DNA from: Deinococcus sp. QL22
GTDB taxonomy: Bacteria > Deinococcota > Deinococci > Deinococcales > Deinococcaceae
NCBI RefSeq assembly: GCF_023370075.1
Contig: NZ_CP097149.1
Span: 1,920,001 to 1,984,000 of the forward strand
Direction: 5' to 3'
Length of the DNA stretch: 64,000 bases
Shown here: piece by piece, positions 37,220-51,444 of the stretch
Layout of the letters: each line of letters begins with the position of its first letter
Numbering within the stretch: position 1 is the first letter of the stretch
Program-made: the position numbers and the translations under genes
Notes under the pieces: model-generated
What the model was told of the DNA's origin: nothing
What the model saw: only the letters and a program-made list of their open reading frames with translations
Database searches by the model: none

Positions 37220-37639
37220 ATGAGTTTGCCTACGCCCCCGCCCACTGCGACCCGCCCTTCTCGGCTGACCTTCGTGACCACGCCGCTGCTCATCGCGCTG
37301 ATCTACAACGCTATATCGCTGCTGACACTGCCGTTTTCCGGCGATACCATCAACGAAACGGTGCTGCAAGTCGAGAAAACGCTGGGCGCGGCCATGACGC
37401 CCATGACACCCGAACTGGTCACGACAGTGCTGTGGGTGTCTTTCGCGATTACCTCCGCCATCGTGCTGCTGCTGTATTTCACGCGCCGCGCCCTACTGGA
37501 AGGCCGAAGCTGGGGCCGAGTCTCCAGCATCGTCATCGGCGTGCTGAGTCTGCTGCTATTTCCCATCGGCACCGTGCTGGGCATCTTTATGCTCATCGGA
37601 GCCTTTGACAAGGATGTGCAGGCCTACACCAATAAGTAG
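37220..37639 (+). CDS. Small four-helix membrane protein (paralogue 2)
   Basis: A 139-residue protein, clearly paralogous to the preceding gene: both share a TFVTTPLLI-type first helix, a GRSWGRVSSIVIGVLSLL third segment and FPIGTVLGIFMLIGAFDKDVQ at the end. TAGGCT lies 7 bases before the ATG at 37220, which favours this start over the GTG just upstream. A tandem duplication followed by divergence is likely. Function unknown. Confidence 0.75.
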   Translation: MSLPTPPPTATRPSRLTFVTTPLLIALIYNAISLLTLPFSGDTINETVLQVEKTLGAAMTPMTPELVTTVLWVSFAITSAIVLLLYFTRRALLEGRSWGRVSSIVIGVLSLLLFPIGTVLGIFMLIGAFDKDVQAYTNK

Positions 37640-37650
37640 CAGGTTGCTCG

Positions 37651-38178
37651 ATGACACCCACGCTGACGCTGTTATGTGGCCTGCCCGGAAGCGGCAAAAC
37701 CACGCTGGCCCGGCAATTGGAGGCCCGATCAGAGAGGGGGGGACAAACGCTCCGGCTGTCCTCTGATGACTGGATGGTGCCGCTCTTTGGTCAGCACATG
37801 CCGCGAGAAGTGTTCGATGCCCGGCTGGCCGTCATCCGTGATCTGCAATGGGAATTGGCTGCCCGTCTGCTGCGGCTGGAGCTGAATGTGGTGCTGGACG
37901 AAGGATTCTGGCGCTTGGCCGAACGCGACCTGTACCGACAACGTGCCAGAGAACTGGGCGCGTCCTGCCAGATCGTCTTCCTGGATGTGCCTTTGCCAGA
38001 ACTCCAGCGCCGCTTGGAGGCCCGGAACGCAGCGGCAGAAGCAGGAACCTTTCTGATAGATGCCGCAGGTCTGGCTCTGTTCGAGAGTTGGTTTGAAAGG
38101 CCGAACACGGATGAGCCGGGAGTCATCGTCGATCTGGCGGTCGTCCGAGCGCCGCATGAAGAGGGCCTTGAACCTTGA
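37651..38178 (+). CDS. P-loop kinase-like AAA ATPase (zeta-toxin/gluconate-kinase-like)
   Basis: A 175-residue P-loop protein. Walker A is CGLPGSGKTTLARQ (residues 9-22). RLSSDDWMVPLFG has the DD pair seen in small-molecule phosphotransferases, and VVLDEGFWRLAERD is a Walker B-like strand. IVFLDVPLPELQRRLEARN is the nucleotide-lid region. Family relatives include aminoglycoside-modifying and zeta-toxin kinases, but no substrate can be named. Closely follows the membrane paralogues (11 bases), so may be co-transcribed with them. No antitoxin gene is adjacent. Confidence 0.82.
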   Translation: MTPTLTLLCGLPGSGKTTLARQLEARSERGGQTLRLSSDDWMVPLFGQHMPREVFDARLAVIRDLQWELAARLLRLELNVVLDEGFWRLAERDLYRQRARELGASCQIVFLDVPLPELQRRLEARNAAAEAGTFLIDAAGLALFESWFERPNTDEPGVIVDLAVVRAPHEEGLEP

Positions 38179-38203
38179 CCAAGTTTTTGGTAGCATTTTT
38201 AGT
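38175..38203 (+). promoter_or_regulatory. tuf/S10 operon promoter
   Basis: TTGACC (38175-38180), a 17-bp spacer and TTTAGT (38198-38203) lie just at the end of the P-loop kinase gene. The transcript would have a 190-base untranslated leader before tuf and would serve the long downstream ribosomal operon. GGAGGGAG precedes the tuf ATG. Confidence 0.5.
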
Positions 38204-38399
38204 CGGTGCGCCGTGAGCTTTCGCGGGTAGTTTTATCCGCGCGGTTCCGGTGCAGCGTGCCAGCATGGCGGGACACTGCCCTGGCGAGAATCAACCCAAT
38301 GTGGGCACACACCACCCGAACCCTGCGGTATGCGCAGGGGAAACCCGATCAAAGGGCCGGTTTTGCGTGTGAATCCACCTCTTGGAGGGAGTACAGATC

Positions 38400-39616
<1,217 letters not shown>

Positions 39617-39619
39617 ATC

Positions 39620-40563
<944 letters not shown>

Positions 40564-40564
40564 C

Positions 40565-41182
40565 GTGGCGCAGATCAACGTGATCGGTCAGAACGGAGGT
40601 CGCACCATTGACCTCGACCTGCCCGAAGTCAATGTCAATATCTTGCACGATGTGGTGACCTGGCAGCTTGCCAGCCGCCGCCGTGGCACCGCCAGTACAA
40701 AAACCCGTGCTCAGGTCAGCGCGACCGGCAAGAAAATGTACGGCCAGAAGGGCACCGGTAATGCCCGTCACGGCGACCGTGGCGTGCCTACGTTCGTGGG
40801 CGGCGGTACGGCCTTCGGCCCCAAGCCCCGCAGCTACGAGTACACCCTGCCCCGCAAGGTGCGTCAGTTGGGCCTCGCTATGGCCCTCGCTGACCGCCAG
40901 GAAACGGGCAAGTTGATGGCTGTAGACGGCTTCAACCTCGACGGCAAGACCAAGAGCTTCGTCTCCTGGGCTGCTCAGAACGGCCTTGACGGAACCGAGC
41001 GCGTGTTGCTCGTGACCGATGATATGCAGGCCCGTCAGGGCGCTCGCAACGTGCCCTGGGCCACCGTGATGCCTGTCGCAGGCCTGAACGCCTACGATAT
41101 CCTGCGTCATGACCGTCTGATTATCGATGCTGTGGCGCTTGAGCCTGCCCAAGAAGAAATGGAAGAAGGGGTAGCAGAGTGA
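40565..41182 (+). CDS. rplD: 50S ribosomal protein L4
   Basis: Lines the peptide exit tunnel and in other bacteria represses the S10 operon. The 205-residue protein begins at GTG (40565), one base after the rplC stop. The tunnel loop [20 protein letters not shown] and GTGNARHGD are intact. An open frame upstream inside rplC is ignored. The C-terminal end is acidic (EEMEEGVAE). Confidence 0.95.
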   Translation: MAQINVIGQNGGRTIDLDLPEVNVNILHDVVTWQLASRRRGTASTKTRAQVSATGKKMYGQKGTGNARHGDRGVPTFVGGGTAFGPKPRSYEYTLPRKVRQLGLAMALADRQETGKLMAVDGFNLDGKTKSFVSWAAQNGLDGTERVLLVTDDMQARQGARNVPWATVMPVAGLNAYDILRHDRLIIDAVALEPAQEEMEEGVAE

Positions 41183-41466
41183 ATCACTACGACATCCTGA
41201 AGCAGCCTGTGGTCAGCGAGAAAGCCTACGCGGGCATGGAGCGCGGCGTATACACCTTCTGGGTGAATCCTTCGTCGACCAAGACCGAGATCAAGGCCGC
41301 CGTACAGAACGTGTTTGGCGTAAAAGTCGTGGGCATCAGCACCATGAACGTGACCGGCAAGCGTAAGCGTGTGGGCAAGTTTATCGGGCACCGTGCAGAC
41401 CGCAAGAAGGCCATCGTGCGCCTCGCGGACGGCCAGAAGATCGACGCGCTCGAGAGCCAGATCTAA
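41179..41466 (+). CDS. rplW: 50S ribosomal protein L23
   Basis: Exit-tunnel rim protein, the docking site for trigger factor and SRP. The 95-residue sequence starts at GTG overlapping the rplD stop by 4 bases. It has [15 protein letters not shown], and [16 protein letters not shown] at about 33-48. Short L23 proteins of this size are normal for Deinococcus. Confidence 0.96.
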   Translation: MNHYDILKQPVVSEKAYAGMERGVYTFWVNPSSTKTEIKAAVQNVFGVKVVGISTMNVTGKRKRVGKFIGHRADRKKAIVRLADGQKIDALESQI

Positions 41467-41479
41467 GGAGACGTTGAAT

Positions 41480-42313
<834 letters not shown>

Positions 42314-42324
42314 GGAGGGTAGAA

Positions 42325-43064
<740 letters not shown>

Positions 43065-43065
<1 letters not shown>

Positions 43066-43807
43066 TGGGTAACAAGATTAACCCGAACGGCTTTCGCCTC
43101 GGTATTACCCGTGGATGGAACAGCCGCTGGTACGCGGGCAAAAAGCAGTACGCCAAATTGCTGAAAGAAGACGAGAAGATTCGTAACCTCGTCAACAAGA
43201 AGCTGGCTGCCGCCGGAATCGCCCGCATCGAAATCGAGCGCGCTGGCCAACAGGTCAACGTGATCATCAGCGCCGCTAAACCCGGCATCGTGATCGGCAA
43301 GGGCGGCGACTCCATCAAGGGTCTGCGCGGCGACATCGAGAAACTGGTGTCTGCTGGCACTGTGGCTGTCAACGTCGCGGAAATCCCCAATCCCAACATC
43401 AGTGCGCCTCTGGTGGCCCTGCGAATCGCCGAGCAGATCGAGCGCCGCTTTGCCTTCCGCCGCGCCATGAAGCAGGCCGCACAGCGCGTGATGGAATCTG
43501 GTGCACGCGGTGTCAAGATCATCCTGTCCGGGCGTCTGGGCGGAGCTGAGCAAGCCCGCACCGAAAAAGTGCTGGAAGGCCGCGTGCCCCTGCACACCCT
43601 GCGTGCCGATATCGATTACGGCACCGCGCTGGCCCGCACCACCTACGGCATCCTGGGCATCAAAGTCCTGGTGTTCAACGGTGAAGTCATCGGTGGCCGC
43701 ACGGAAACGCTGGCCCGTCCCCCCCGCCGCGATGATCGCCGCCCCGAAGGCGGAGACCGTCCCCGCACGAACCGCCGCCGTCCTACCGCGCGGCGCGGAG
43801 GTGAGTG

Positions 43808-43808
<1 letters not shown>
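43065..43808 (+). CDS. rpsC: 30S ribosomal protein S3
   Basis: mRNA-entry-channel protein with two KH domains. The 247-residue sequence begins [20 protein letters not shown]; the KH loop is [14 protein letters not shown]. The C-terminal tail after residue 215 is Arg/Pro-rich ([15 protein letters not shown]), probably disordered. The stop overlaps the rplP ATG. Confidence 0.96.
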
Positions 43809-44219
<411 letters not shown>

Positions 44220-44233
<14 letters not shown>

Positions 44234-44423
44234 CATGCGTAGTTTGCAGGCTGCCGATTTCAAGAAAGAAATCGACGCCCGCAAGAAAGAATTGATGGAG
44301 CTGCGCTTTCAGGCGGCCATGGGCACGCTTGCCCAGCCCCACCGCGTCACGCAACTCCGCCGCGAAGTCGCCCAGCTGAATACCATCCGTGGTCAGCTGA
44401 GCGCCGCTGGAGAGCAGAAATGA
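44220..44423 (+). CDS. rpmC: 50S ribosomal protein L29
   Basis: Small helical protein near the exit tunnel. The 67-residue sequence begins [19 protein letters not shown] and has the conserved [14 protein letters not shown]. Its start lies inside the end of rplP. An ATG five codons later is possible, but the longer form matches relatives. Confidence 0.95.
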
Positions 44424-44704
44424 AAAAGACCTTCACAGGCGTCGTGGTGAGCGACAAGGCCGACAAGACCGTCAGCGTCAAGGTCGAGCGCCGTTTCGCC
44501 CACCCCCTGTACGGCAAGATCGTGACCCGCAGCCATAAATACGCTGCCCACGACGAAGCCAACGAATACAAGACCGGTGACCGCGTCGAGATTATCGCCG
44601 TGCGCCCTATCTCCAAGACCAAAACTTGGAAGGTCACCAAACTGATCGAGCGCCCCCGCGGCATCGAAACCACGGCGGTTGAAACCGAAGGCGGCCAAGC
44701 ATGA
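44420..44704 (+). CDS. rpsQ: 30S ribosomal protein S17
   Basis: Binds 16S rRNA early in assembly. The 94-residue OB-fold protein begins [39 protein letters not shown] is the family signature. The start overlaps rpmC and the end overlaps rplN, each by 4 bases. Confidence 0.96.
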   Translation: MKKTFTGVVVSDKADKTVSVKVERRFAHPLYGKIVTRSHKYAAHDEANEYKTGDRVEIIAVRPISKTKTWKVTKLIERPRGIETTAVETEGGQA

Positions 44705-45105
44705 TCATGCCCCAATCCCGCCTTGACGTGGCGGACAACAGCGGCGCACGCGAAATCATGTGCATCCGCGTGCTGAACAGCGGTATCGGCGGCAAAGGCC
44801 TGACGACGGGCGGCGGCGGTAACAAACGCTACGCCGGCGTCGGCGACATCATCGTGGCCAGCGTCAAAGACGCCGCGCCCCGTGGTGCCGTGAAAGCCGG
44901 TGACGTGGTGAAGGCTGTGGTCGTTCGTACCAGCCACGCCATCAAACGTGCCGACGGCAGCACCATCCGCTTCGACAAGAACGCCGCCGTCATCATCAAC
45001 AATCAGGGCGAGCCTCGCGGCACCCGCGTCTTCGGGCCAGTGGCCCGCGAGCTGCGTGACCGCCGCTTCATGAAAATCGTGTCGCTCGCTCCGGAGGTCT
45101 TGTAA
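44701..45105 (+). CDS. rplN: 50S ribosomal protein L14
   Basis: Forms part of the inter-subunit bridge and the binding site of silencing factor RsfS. The 134-residue sequence begins [20 protein letters not shown]; an ATG two codons in is a minor alternative. [18 protein letters not shown] and [13 protein letters not shown] are conserved. Confidence 0.96.
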   Translation: MIMPQSRLDVADNSGAREIMCIRVLNSGIGGKGLTTGGGGNKRYAGVGDIIVASVKDAAPRGAVKAGDVVKAVVVRTSHAIKRADGSTIRFDKNAAVIINNQGEPRGTRVFGPVARELRDRRFMKIVSLAPEVL

Positions 45106-45452
45106 TGCCTCTTCCCAGCGCAGGCTCTCACCACAACGACAAGTTGCACGTTAAAAAGGGTGACACCGTCATCGTTTTGCGCGGCAAGGACAAGGGCCAG
45201 ACCGGTAAGGTTCTGATGGCCCTGCCCCGTGACGCCAAAGTCGTCGTGGAAGGCGTCAACATGGTCACCAAGCACGTGAAACCCAGCGCCAGCAGCCCTC
45301 AGGGCGGCATCGAAAAGCGCGAAGGTGCAGTGCACGCCAGCAAAGTGGCTCTCGTTGACCCCGAAACCGGCAAGGCGACCCGCATCCGCAAGCAGATCGT
45401 GGACGGTAAGAAAGTCCGCGTCGCTGTGGGCAGCGGCAAAGTCATCGACTGA
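45105..45452 (+). CDS. rplX: 50S ribosomal protein L24
   Basis: Assembly initiator with a KOW motif ([20 protein letters not shown], about 17-36). At 115 residues it is slightly longer than E. coli L24 owing to an N-terminal tail rich in Ser and His. The ATG shares one base with the rplN stop. Confidence 0.96.
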   Translation: MPLPSAGSHHNDKLHVKKGDTVIVLRGKDKGQTGKVLMALPRDAKVVVEGVNMVTKHVKPSASSPQGGIEKREGAVHASKVALVDPETGKATRIRKQIVDGKKVRVAVGSGKVID

Positions 45453-45459
45453 ATCTCAG

Positions 45460-45494
45460 GGTCACGCGCCCAATGCGTGACCTGGGCGGCTTTT
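45460..45494 (+). terminator. Hairpin with T-run inside the ribosomal operon
   Basis: GGTCACGC (45460-45467) and GCGTGACC (45475-45482) form a perfect 8-bp stem with a 7-base loop. TGGGCGGC and TTTT follow. It lies in the 80-bp rplX-rplE gap, where all nearby genes touch or overlap. It may be a partial terminator (attenuator) or a protein-binding site, such as the S8 control site near rplE in E. coli. Confidence 0.5.
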
Positions 45495-45532
45495 ACGTGA
45501 GTAAGAGTATCGCCCGAACCCCGTGAGGCAGC

Positions 45533-46072
45533 ATGCAGACCTTGAAAGGCAAGTACAACGAGCAAGTCCGGCCCGCGCTGGTGCAGCAGTTTGGATATTC
45601 GTCCATAATGGCTGCCCCCCGTATCGAAAAGATCGTGATCAACGAGGGCCTCGGCGCTGCCAAAGAAGACAGCAAGGCCATCGACAAAGCCGCCAAGGAA
45701 TTGGCGCTGATCGCCCTTCAGAAGCCCATCATCACCAAGGCCAAGAAGAGCATCTCCAACTTCAAGCTCCGTCAGGGCATGCCAGTGGGGATCAAGGTCA
45801 CGTTGCGTGGCGAGCGCATGTACATCTTCCTCGAGAAGCTGATCAACATCGGCCTGCCCCGCATCCGTGATTTCCGTGGGATCAACCCCAACGCGTTCGA
45901 CGGACGTGGCAACTACAACCTCGGCATCAAAGAGCAGCTGATCTTCCCAGAGATCACCTATGATATGGTAGACAAGGTGCGCGGTATGGATATCACTATC
46001 GTAACCACCGCGAAGACCGACGAGGAAGCCCGCGCACTGCTCCAGGCGATGGGTCTCCCGTTCCGGAAGTAA
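45533..46072 (+). CDS. rplE: 50S ribosomal protein L5
   Basis: Binds 5S rRNA in the central protuberance. The 179-residue sequence starts [20 protein letters not shown] and has [32 protein letters not shown] and [19 protein letters not shown]. It follows rplX after the only sizeable gap of this part of the operon. Confidence 0.97.
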   Translation: MQTLKGKYNEQVRPALVQQFGYSSIMAAPRIEKIVINEGLGAAKEDSKAIDKAAKELALIALQKPIITKAKKSISNFKLRQGMPVGIKVTLRGERMYIFLEKLINIGLPRIRDFRGINPNAFDGRGNYNLGIKEQLIFPEITYDMVDKVRGMDITIVTTAKTDEEARALLQAMGLPFRK

Positions 46073-46095
46073 GTCTCCGGTAAATAAGGAAGCAT

Positions 46096-46281
46096 ATGGC
46101 GAACACCTCTAAAGTTGTGAAGGCAGAGCGCGGCATGAAATTTGCCGTGCAAAACTACAACCGCTGCTCCCGCTGTGGCCGCGCCCGCAGCTACTACCGG
46201 TTTTTTGGCCTGTGCCGCATTTGCATCCGCGAATTGGCACACAAGGGCGAATTGCCCGGCGTCAAAAAGAGCAGCTGGTAA
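46096..46281 (+). CDS. rpsN: 30S ribosomal protein S14 (zinc-binding type Z)
   Basis: The 61-residue short form of S14. The four zinc cysteines are in [20 protein letters not shown] (C-x2-C and C-x2-C). The short zinc form is usual in the Deinococcus-Thermus group. AAGGA precedes the ATG. Confidence 0.97.
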   Translation: MANTSKVVKAERGMKFAVQNYNRCSRCGRARSYYRFFGLCRICIRELAHKGELPGVKKSSW

Positions 46282-46973
<692 letters not shown>

Positions 46974-47082
46974 ACGCTCCAGCGTCTGCCAATTCACCTG
47001 ATCCATCGCTGTTCGGTCTTTACCTCACCCCCTGACCACGGAGCCACACAGCAAGCCCCGGCTCTGCATTTAAGGAGACAAG

Positions 47083-47639
<557 letters not shown>

Positions 47640-47640
<1 letters not shown>

Positions 47641-47978
47641 TGGCAGCCCAGACCACCATCCGCCGCAAGCTTCGCGCCCGCCGCAAGGTACGCGTCGCTG
47701 CTGGCGAGCGCCCACGCCTCAGCGTGTTCCGCTCCAGCAAGCACATTTACGCTCAAATTATCGATGATGCCAGTGGCGCCACGTTGGCTTCGGCCAGCAG
47801 CAGCGCCCTCAAAACCGGCACCAAAACCGACACCGCCGCCGCAGTGGGCAAGGCCCTGGCCGAAGCCGCGACCGCCAAAGGCGTCAAGCAGGTTGTGTTC
47901 GACCGTGGTCAGTACCGCTACCACGGACGCGTGAAAGCGCTCGCAGACGCGGCGCGGGAGGGTGGCCTTGACTTTTAA
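47640..47978 (+). CDS. rplR: 50S ribosomal protein L18
   Basis: 5S rRNA-binding protein of the central protuberance. The 112-residue sequence has [20 protein letters not shown], and [20 protein letters not shown] near the end. Its basic N-terminus [11 protein letters not shown] contacts RNA. It overlaps the rpsE start region by 11 bases. Confidence 0.96.
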
Positions 47979-48498
47979 TCGTCGCAATGACCGCGAACGC
48001 GAAACCAGCGAATTCGAAGAGAAGATGCTGTTCGTGAACCGCACGTCCAAAACCTACCAGGGTGGACGCCGTTTCCGCTTCGCCGCACTCGTGATTCTCG
48101 GTGACCGCAATGGTCGCGTGGGCATGGGCATCGGCAAGGCCAAAGAAGTTCCTGTGGCCATCGAGAAAGCCAAAGCGATTGCCCGCAAGAACATGATCAC
48201 TGTACCTGTCGAAAACGGAACCATTCCGCACGACATCGTCGGTGTGAACTCGACCAGCCGCGTGCTGCTGAAACCGGCTGGCCCCGGTACGGGCGTCATC
48301 GCGGGCACCGTGCCCCGTTCGATTGCCGAACTGGCCGGGATCACCAACATGCTCTCGAAGGAACTCGGAAGCCGGAACCGAATCAACGTGGCGTACGCCG
48401 TGTTCGACGGCTTCAAGAACCTGCGTACGGCCAAGCAAGTTCGCGCCCTGCGCGGCGACCCTGCCGCAGCCGCGCAACCCGCCGGAGGTGCTCAATAA
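47968..48498 (+). CDS. rpsE: 30S ribosomal protein S5, TTG start
   Basis: Helps keep decoding accurate; mutations alter spectinomycin response and fidelity. The 176-residue protein begins [20 protein letters not shown]. The TTG at 47968 lies 6 bases after GGAGG (47957-47961), whereas the GTG two codons earlier directly abuts that sequence, so TTG was preferred. [21 protein letters not shown] is the double-stranded RNA-binding motif. The end is Ala-rich. Stop shares a base with rpmD. Confidence 0.9.
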   Translation: MTFNRRNDRERETSEFEEKMLFVNRTSKTYQGGRRFRFAALVILGDRNGRVGMGIGKAKEVPVAIEKAKAIARKNMITVPVENGTIPHDIVGVNSTSRVLLKPAGPGTGVIAGTVPRSIAELAGITNMLSKELGSRNRINVAYAVFDGFKNLRTAKQVRALRGDPAAAAQPAGGAQ

Positions 48499-48674
48499 TG
48501 GCATCCATCAAGATCACTCTGAAGAGCAGCGTGATTGGCCGCCGCGCCAGTCAGGTCGCTACTGTAAAAGCGTTGGGCCTGCGTAAAATTGGCGACACCC
48601 GTGTCCTCAACGATTCGCCCGCCATTCGCGGCATGGTCAAGACCGTGCAGCACATGTTGGAGGTGGAAGGGTGA
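48498..48674 (+). CDS. rpmD: 50S ribosomal protein L30
   Basis: A 58-residue protein read directly from the sequence: it begins [20 protein letters not shown] and continues with [19 protein letters not shown], the L30 signature. The ATG shares one base with the rpsE stop, and the TGA overlaps the GTG of rplO by 4 bases. It is short enough to be missed by length-limited gene callers. Confidence 0.96.
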   Translation: MASIKITLKSSVIGRRASQVATVKALGLRKIGDTRVLNDSPAIRGMVKTVQHMLEVEG

Positions 48675-49144
48675 AGCTCCATGAACTGAAGCCCTCAGAA
48701 GGCAGCCGCAAGAACCGCAAACGCGTTGGACGCGGCCCCGGCGGCACCGATAAGACCGCCGGACGCGGTCACAAGGGTCAGAAGTCGCGCAGCGGTGCTG
48801 GCAAAGGTTCCTTCTTTGAAGGTGGCCGCAGCACCCTGATCAGCCGTCTGCCCAAGCGTGGTTTCAACAACGTCGGCACCACCTACGAAATCGTGAAGCT
48901 CTCGCACCTTGAGGAAACCGGCATGGACGTGCTGGACCGCGAGGCGCTGGAACTGACCGGTCTGGTGCGCCGCAAGAACTGGCCAGTGAAGTTGCTCGCC
49001 AGTGGCGAACTGACCCGCGCCGTGACTGTATATGTGGACGCTGCCAGCGCCTCAGCTATTGCAGCTGTGGAAGCGGCGGGCGGCAAGGTTATCTTGCCTG
49101 TGGCCAAGGGCAGCGAAGCCCAAAACGACGAGAAGGCGGGCTAA
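48671..49144 (+). CDS. rplO: 50S ribosomal protein L15
   Basis: A late-assembly 50S protein. The 157-residue sequence starts at GTG overlapping rpmD. It has the glycine/arginine-rich N-terminus [20 protein letters not shown] and the fold core [28 protein letters not shown] precedes the GTG. One base separates the stop from secY. Confidence 0.96.
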   Translation: MKLHELKPSEGSRKNRKRVGRGPGGTDKTAGRGHKGQKSRSGAGKGSFFEGGRSTLISRLPKRGFNNVGTTYEIVKLSHLEETGMDVLDREALELTGLVRRKNWPVKLLASGELTRAVTVYVDAASASAIAAVEAAGGKVILPVAKGSEAQNDEKAG

Positions 49145-50473
49145 ATGCTCCGCGCCTTCCGCGACGCGTTCCGGATTCCGGACCTTCGGCGGAAGATTGT
49201 CTTCACCCTGCTGCTGCTGGCGGTGTACCGCTTGGGAAGCACCATTCCTACGCCCGGCGTCAACACCGCAGCACTCGAATCGGCCACCTCAGGTGGCCTT
49301 TTCGGGTTAATCAGCCTGATTTCGGGCGGCAATCTTTCGCAGTTCTCGATTTTTGCGCTGGGCGTGCTGCCGTACATCACGGCCAGCATCGTGATCCAGC
49401 TGATGACCACCACCGTGCCCGCCCTGGAGAAGCTCAGTAAAGAGGGCGAGGAAGGGCGCAAGAAGATCAACCAGTTCACGCGCTACGCCGCTGTTGGCCT
49501 TGGCGCGGTGCAGGCCCTGTTCTTCTCGCTGTTCATTACCAGCAACCCGGCGTATGTGGCCGTCGGCTGGGATCCTGGCATCTTTACCACCGTCGTGATG
49601 GTACTGACGCAGGTTGCGGGCATTGCCTTCACCATGTGGATCGGCGAGCGCATTACCGAAGTGGGTGTGGGCAACGGCATCAGCCTAATCATCACGGCGG
49701 GCATCATTGCCAACTACCCGCGTGAAATTGCGGCCACTGGGCAACTGCTCAACACAGAGCAGACCAGCATCCTGCGTATCTTGATTTTCGCAGCTGTTAT
49801 TCTGATTACCATCGCAGGCATCGTGTATGTGTATCAGGGCGAACGGCGTGTACCTGTCACCTACGCACGTGCGCGGGGCGGTACACCCACAGGTGGGGCC
49901 GCACGCAACATGGGCGGGCAGGCCACCTGGTTGCCCATCAAGGTCAATCAGGCGGGCGTGATTCCGGTCATTTTCGCCAGTGCCATGCTGATCATTCCCA
50001 ACCTGATCGCCACAGCTACGGCCACCCGTGCGCCCGCCGTGAACGCCTGGATTCAATCGAATCTGGTGTTTGGTCAGCCTTTTTATCTGGCACTTGAGGC
50101 GTTACTGATCTTCGGGTTTACCTACCTCTACAACAGCGTGCAGTTTGATCCCAAGCGGATCAGCGAGCAGTTGCGTGAAGCGGGCGGGTTCATTCCGGGG
50201 GTGCGTCCCGGCGTGCCGACTGCCGAGTATCTGGGCAGTATCAGTGGCCGCCTGAGCTTGTGGGGCGCGGTGTTCTTGGTTGTCCTGACGGTGTTTCCGC
50301 AGATCGTGCAGCGGGCTACCGGTATCACCACCTTCCAATTTTCGGGGACGGGCCTGCTGATTATCGTCGGTGTGGCGCTCGAAACCCTGAAGCAACTGGA
50401 AGCCCAACTGACGGTTCGCCGTTACGACGGGTTCATTACCAAAGGCCGGATTCGCGGCAGACTGAACAACTGA
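49145..50473 (+). CDS. secY: Protein translocase subunit SecY
   Basis: Channel subunit of the Sec translocon in the cytoplasmic membrane. The 442-residue protein has ten hydrophobic segments. GVLPYITASIVIQLM (TM2) and the cytosolic loops with RRVPVTYARA and LREAGGFIPGVRPG are conserved. It is the last gene of the spc operon here and is closed by a terminator; in many genomes adk and infA follow without a break. Confidence 0.97.
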   Translation: MLRAFRDAFRIPDLRRKIVFTLLLLAVYRLGSTIPTPGVNTAALESATSGGLFGLISLISGGNLSQFSIFALGVLPYITASIVIQLMTTTVPALEKLSKEGEEGRKKINQFTRYAAVGLGAVQALFFSLFITSNPAYVAVGWDPGIFTTVVMVLTQVAGIAFTMWIGERITEVGVGNGISLIITAGIIANYPREIAATGQLLNTEQTSILRILIFAAVILITIAGIVYVYQGERRVPVTYARARGGTPTGGAARNMGGQATWLPIKVNQAGVIPVIFASAMLIIPNLIATATATRAPAVNAWIQSNLVFGQPFYLALEALLIFGFTYLYNSVQFDPKRISEQLREAGGFIPGVRPGVPTAEYLGSISGRLSLWGAVFLVVLTVFPQIVQRATGITTFQFSGTGLLIIVGVALETLKQLEAQLTVRRYDGFITKGRIRGRLNN

Positions 50474-50488
50474 ATACGCGCTCTATAC

Positions 50489-50520
50489 AACCGCTCTCCC
50501 TGGTCTGGGTGGGCGGTTTT
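50489..50520 (+). terminator. secY terminator
   Basis: AACCGCTC (50489-50496) pairs with GGGCGGTT (50511-50518) over 8 bp, then TTTTG. The loop is 14 bases. It ends the S10-spc transcript. Confidence 0.75.
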
Positions 50521-50630
50521 GCCTTGGCCCATACTGCTTTGCGTCACCTATCGGGGAACACTTCTGGTCAGGCCCGCCCCATAAGTGCCCAGTTCACCTT
50601 ATGCTGTACACCCAAAGAAGGGGGACTACG

Positions 50631-51206
50631 TTGACCACATCCAAAAACAAAGTCGTGATTTTCCTCGGCCCGCCCGGTGCAGGCAAAGGCACGCAGGCCG
50701 AGCGATTGGCCCAGGAGCAACACCTCGTCAAGATCAGCACGGGCGACATTCTGCGCGACCATGTCGAGCGCGGCACCGAGCTGGGACAGCAAGCCGGGCC
50801 ACTGATGAAGGCCGGAAAACTGGTGCCCGATGATCTGCTGATGGCCCTGATCCGTGATCGCCTCGCCAGCATGGACAGCGTGCGCGTGATCTTCGACGGC
50901 TTTCCGCGCACCACCGCACAGGCACAGGAACTCGACATGCTGCTGGAGGAACTTGGCGCACCGATCAGCGCTGTGCCCTTGTTGGAGGTTCCTGATGACC
51001 TCCTGATTTCCCGCATCGTAGAGCGCGGCAAAACCAGTGGCCGCGACGACGACACCGAAGCGGTGGCCCGTGAACGCCAGAACGTGTACCGCGAGCAGAC
51101 CCGCCCCCTGATCGATTACTACGCGGCGCGGGGCCACCTGAAAACGGTAGACGGCGTGGGCACGATGGACGACGTTTATAGCCGGATTTTGAGTACGTTG
51201 CACTGA
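50631..51206 (+). CDS. adk: Adenylate kinase
   Basis: Interconverts ATP + AMP and 2 ADP. The P-loop GPPGAGKGTQAERL, the AMP-site STGDILRDHV and the FDGFPRTTAQA motif are intact. The lid is short, without the zinc cysteines. From the TTG at 50631 the protein has 191 residues (MTTSKNKVVIFLG). GGGGG lies 6 bases upstream. An ATG ten codons earlier would give a non-homologous tail; it is an alternative. Confidence 0.94.
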   Translation: MTTSKNKVVIFLGPPGAGKGTQAERLAQEQHLVKISTGDILRDHVERGTELGQQAGPLMKAGKLVPDDLLMALIRDRLASMDSVRVIFDGFPRTTAQAQELDMLLEELGAPISAVPLLEVPDDLLISRIVERGKTSGRDDDTEAVARERQNVYREQTRPLIDYYAARGHLKTVDGVGTMDDVYSRILSTLH

Positions 51207-51360
51207 GTTTTTCTGGAAGTGAATCGTAAATCAGCGGGTGGGGGAGATTCCTCTGCCCGCCTGTCCATGGGGTCGCCTGGGGAGAACTAAAGTTTAATGA
51301 CGCGGCAGTCGAATAGGTAGGCGCTAGAAGAAATGATACAGAACGCTTAAACTAAGCTTT

Positions 51361-51444
51361 ATGTTCCTCTTAGGGTTGCTCGTGAGTGCCAGCGGGCCAT
51401 TGACGAATGTGTGGGCGTGGCGTGGCGGCAGGCGGACGGTATGA
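51361..51444 (+). CDS. Possible 27-residue leader peptide before the M20 peptidase
   Basis: A 27-codon frame starting MFLLGLLVSASG and ending just inside the next gene, so that its TGA overlaps the peptidase ATG (ATGA). TAAACT (51348-51353) lies 7 bases before its ATG, the leaderless pattern. It may couple translation to the peptidase gene. No homology is recognised, and chance is a real possibility. Confidence 0.35.
   Translation: MFLLGLLVSASGPLTNVWAWRGGRRTV

Noticed and set aside
37651..38178. Zeta-type toxin of a toxin-antitoxin pair
   Set aside because: No small antitoxin-like gene adjoins it; the neighbours are membrane proteins and a tuf promoter.
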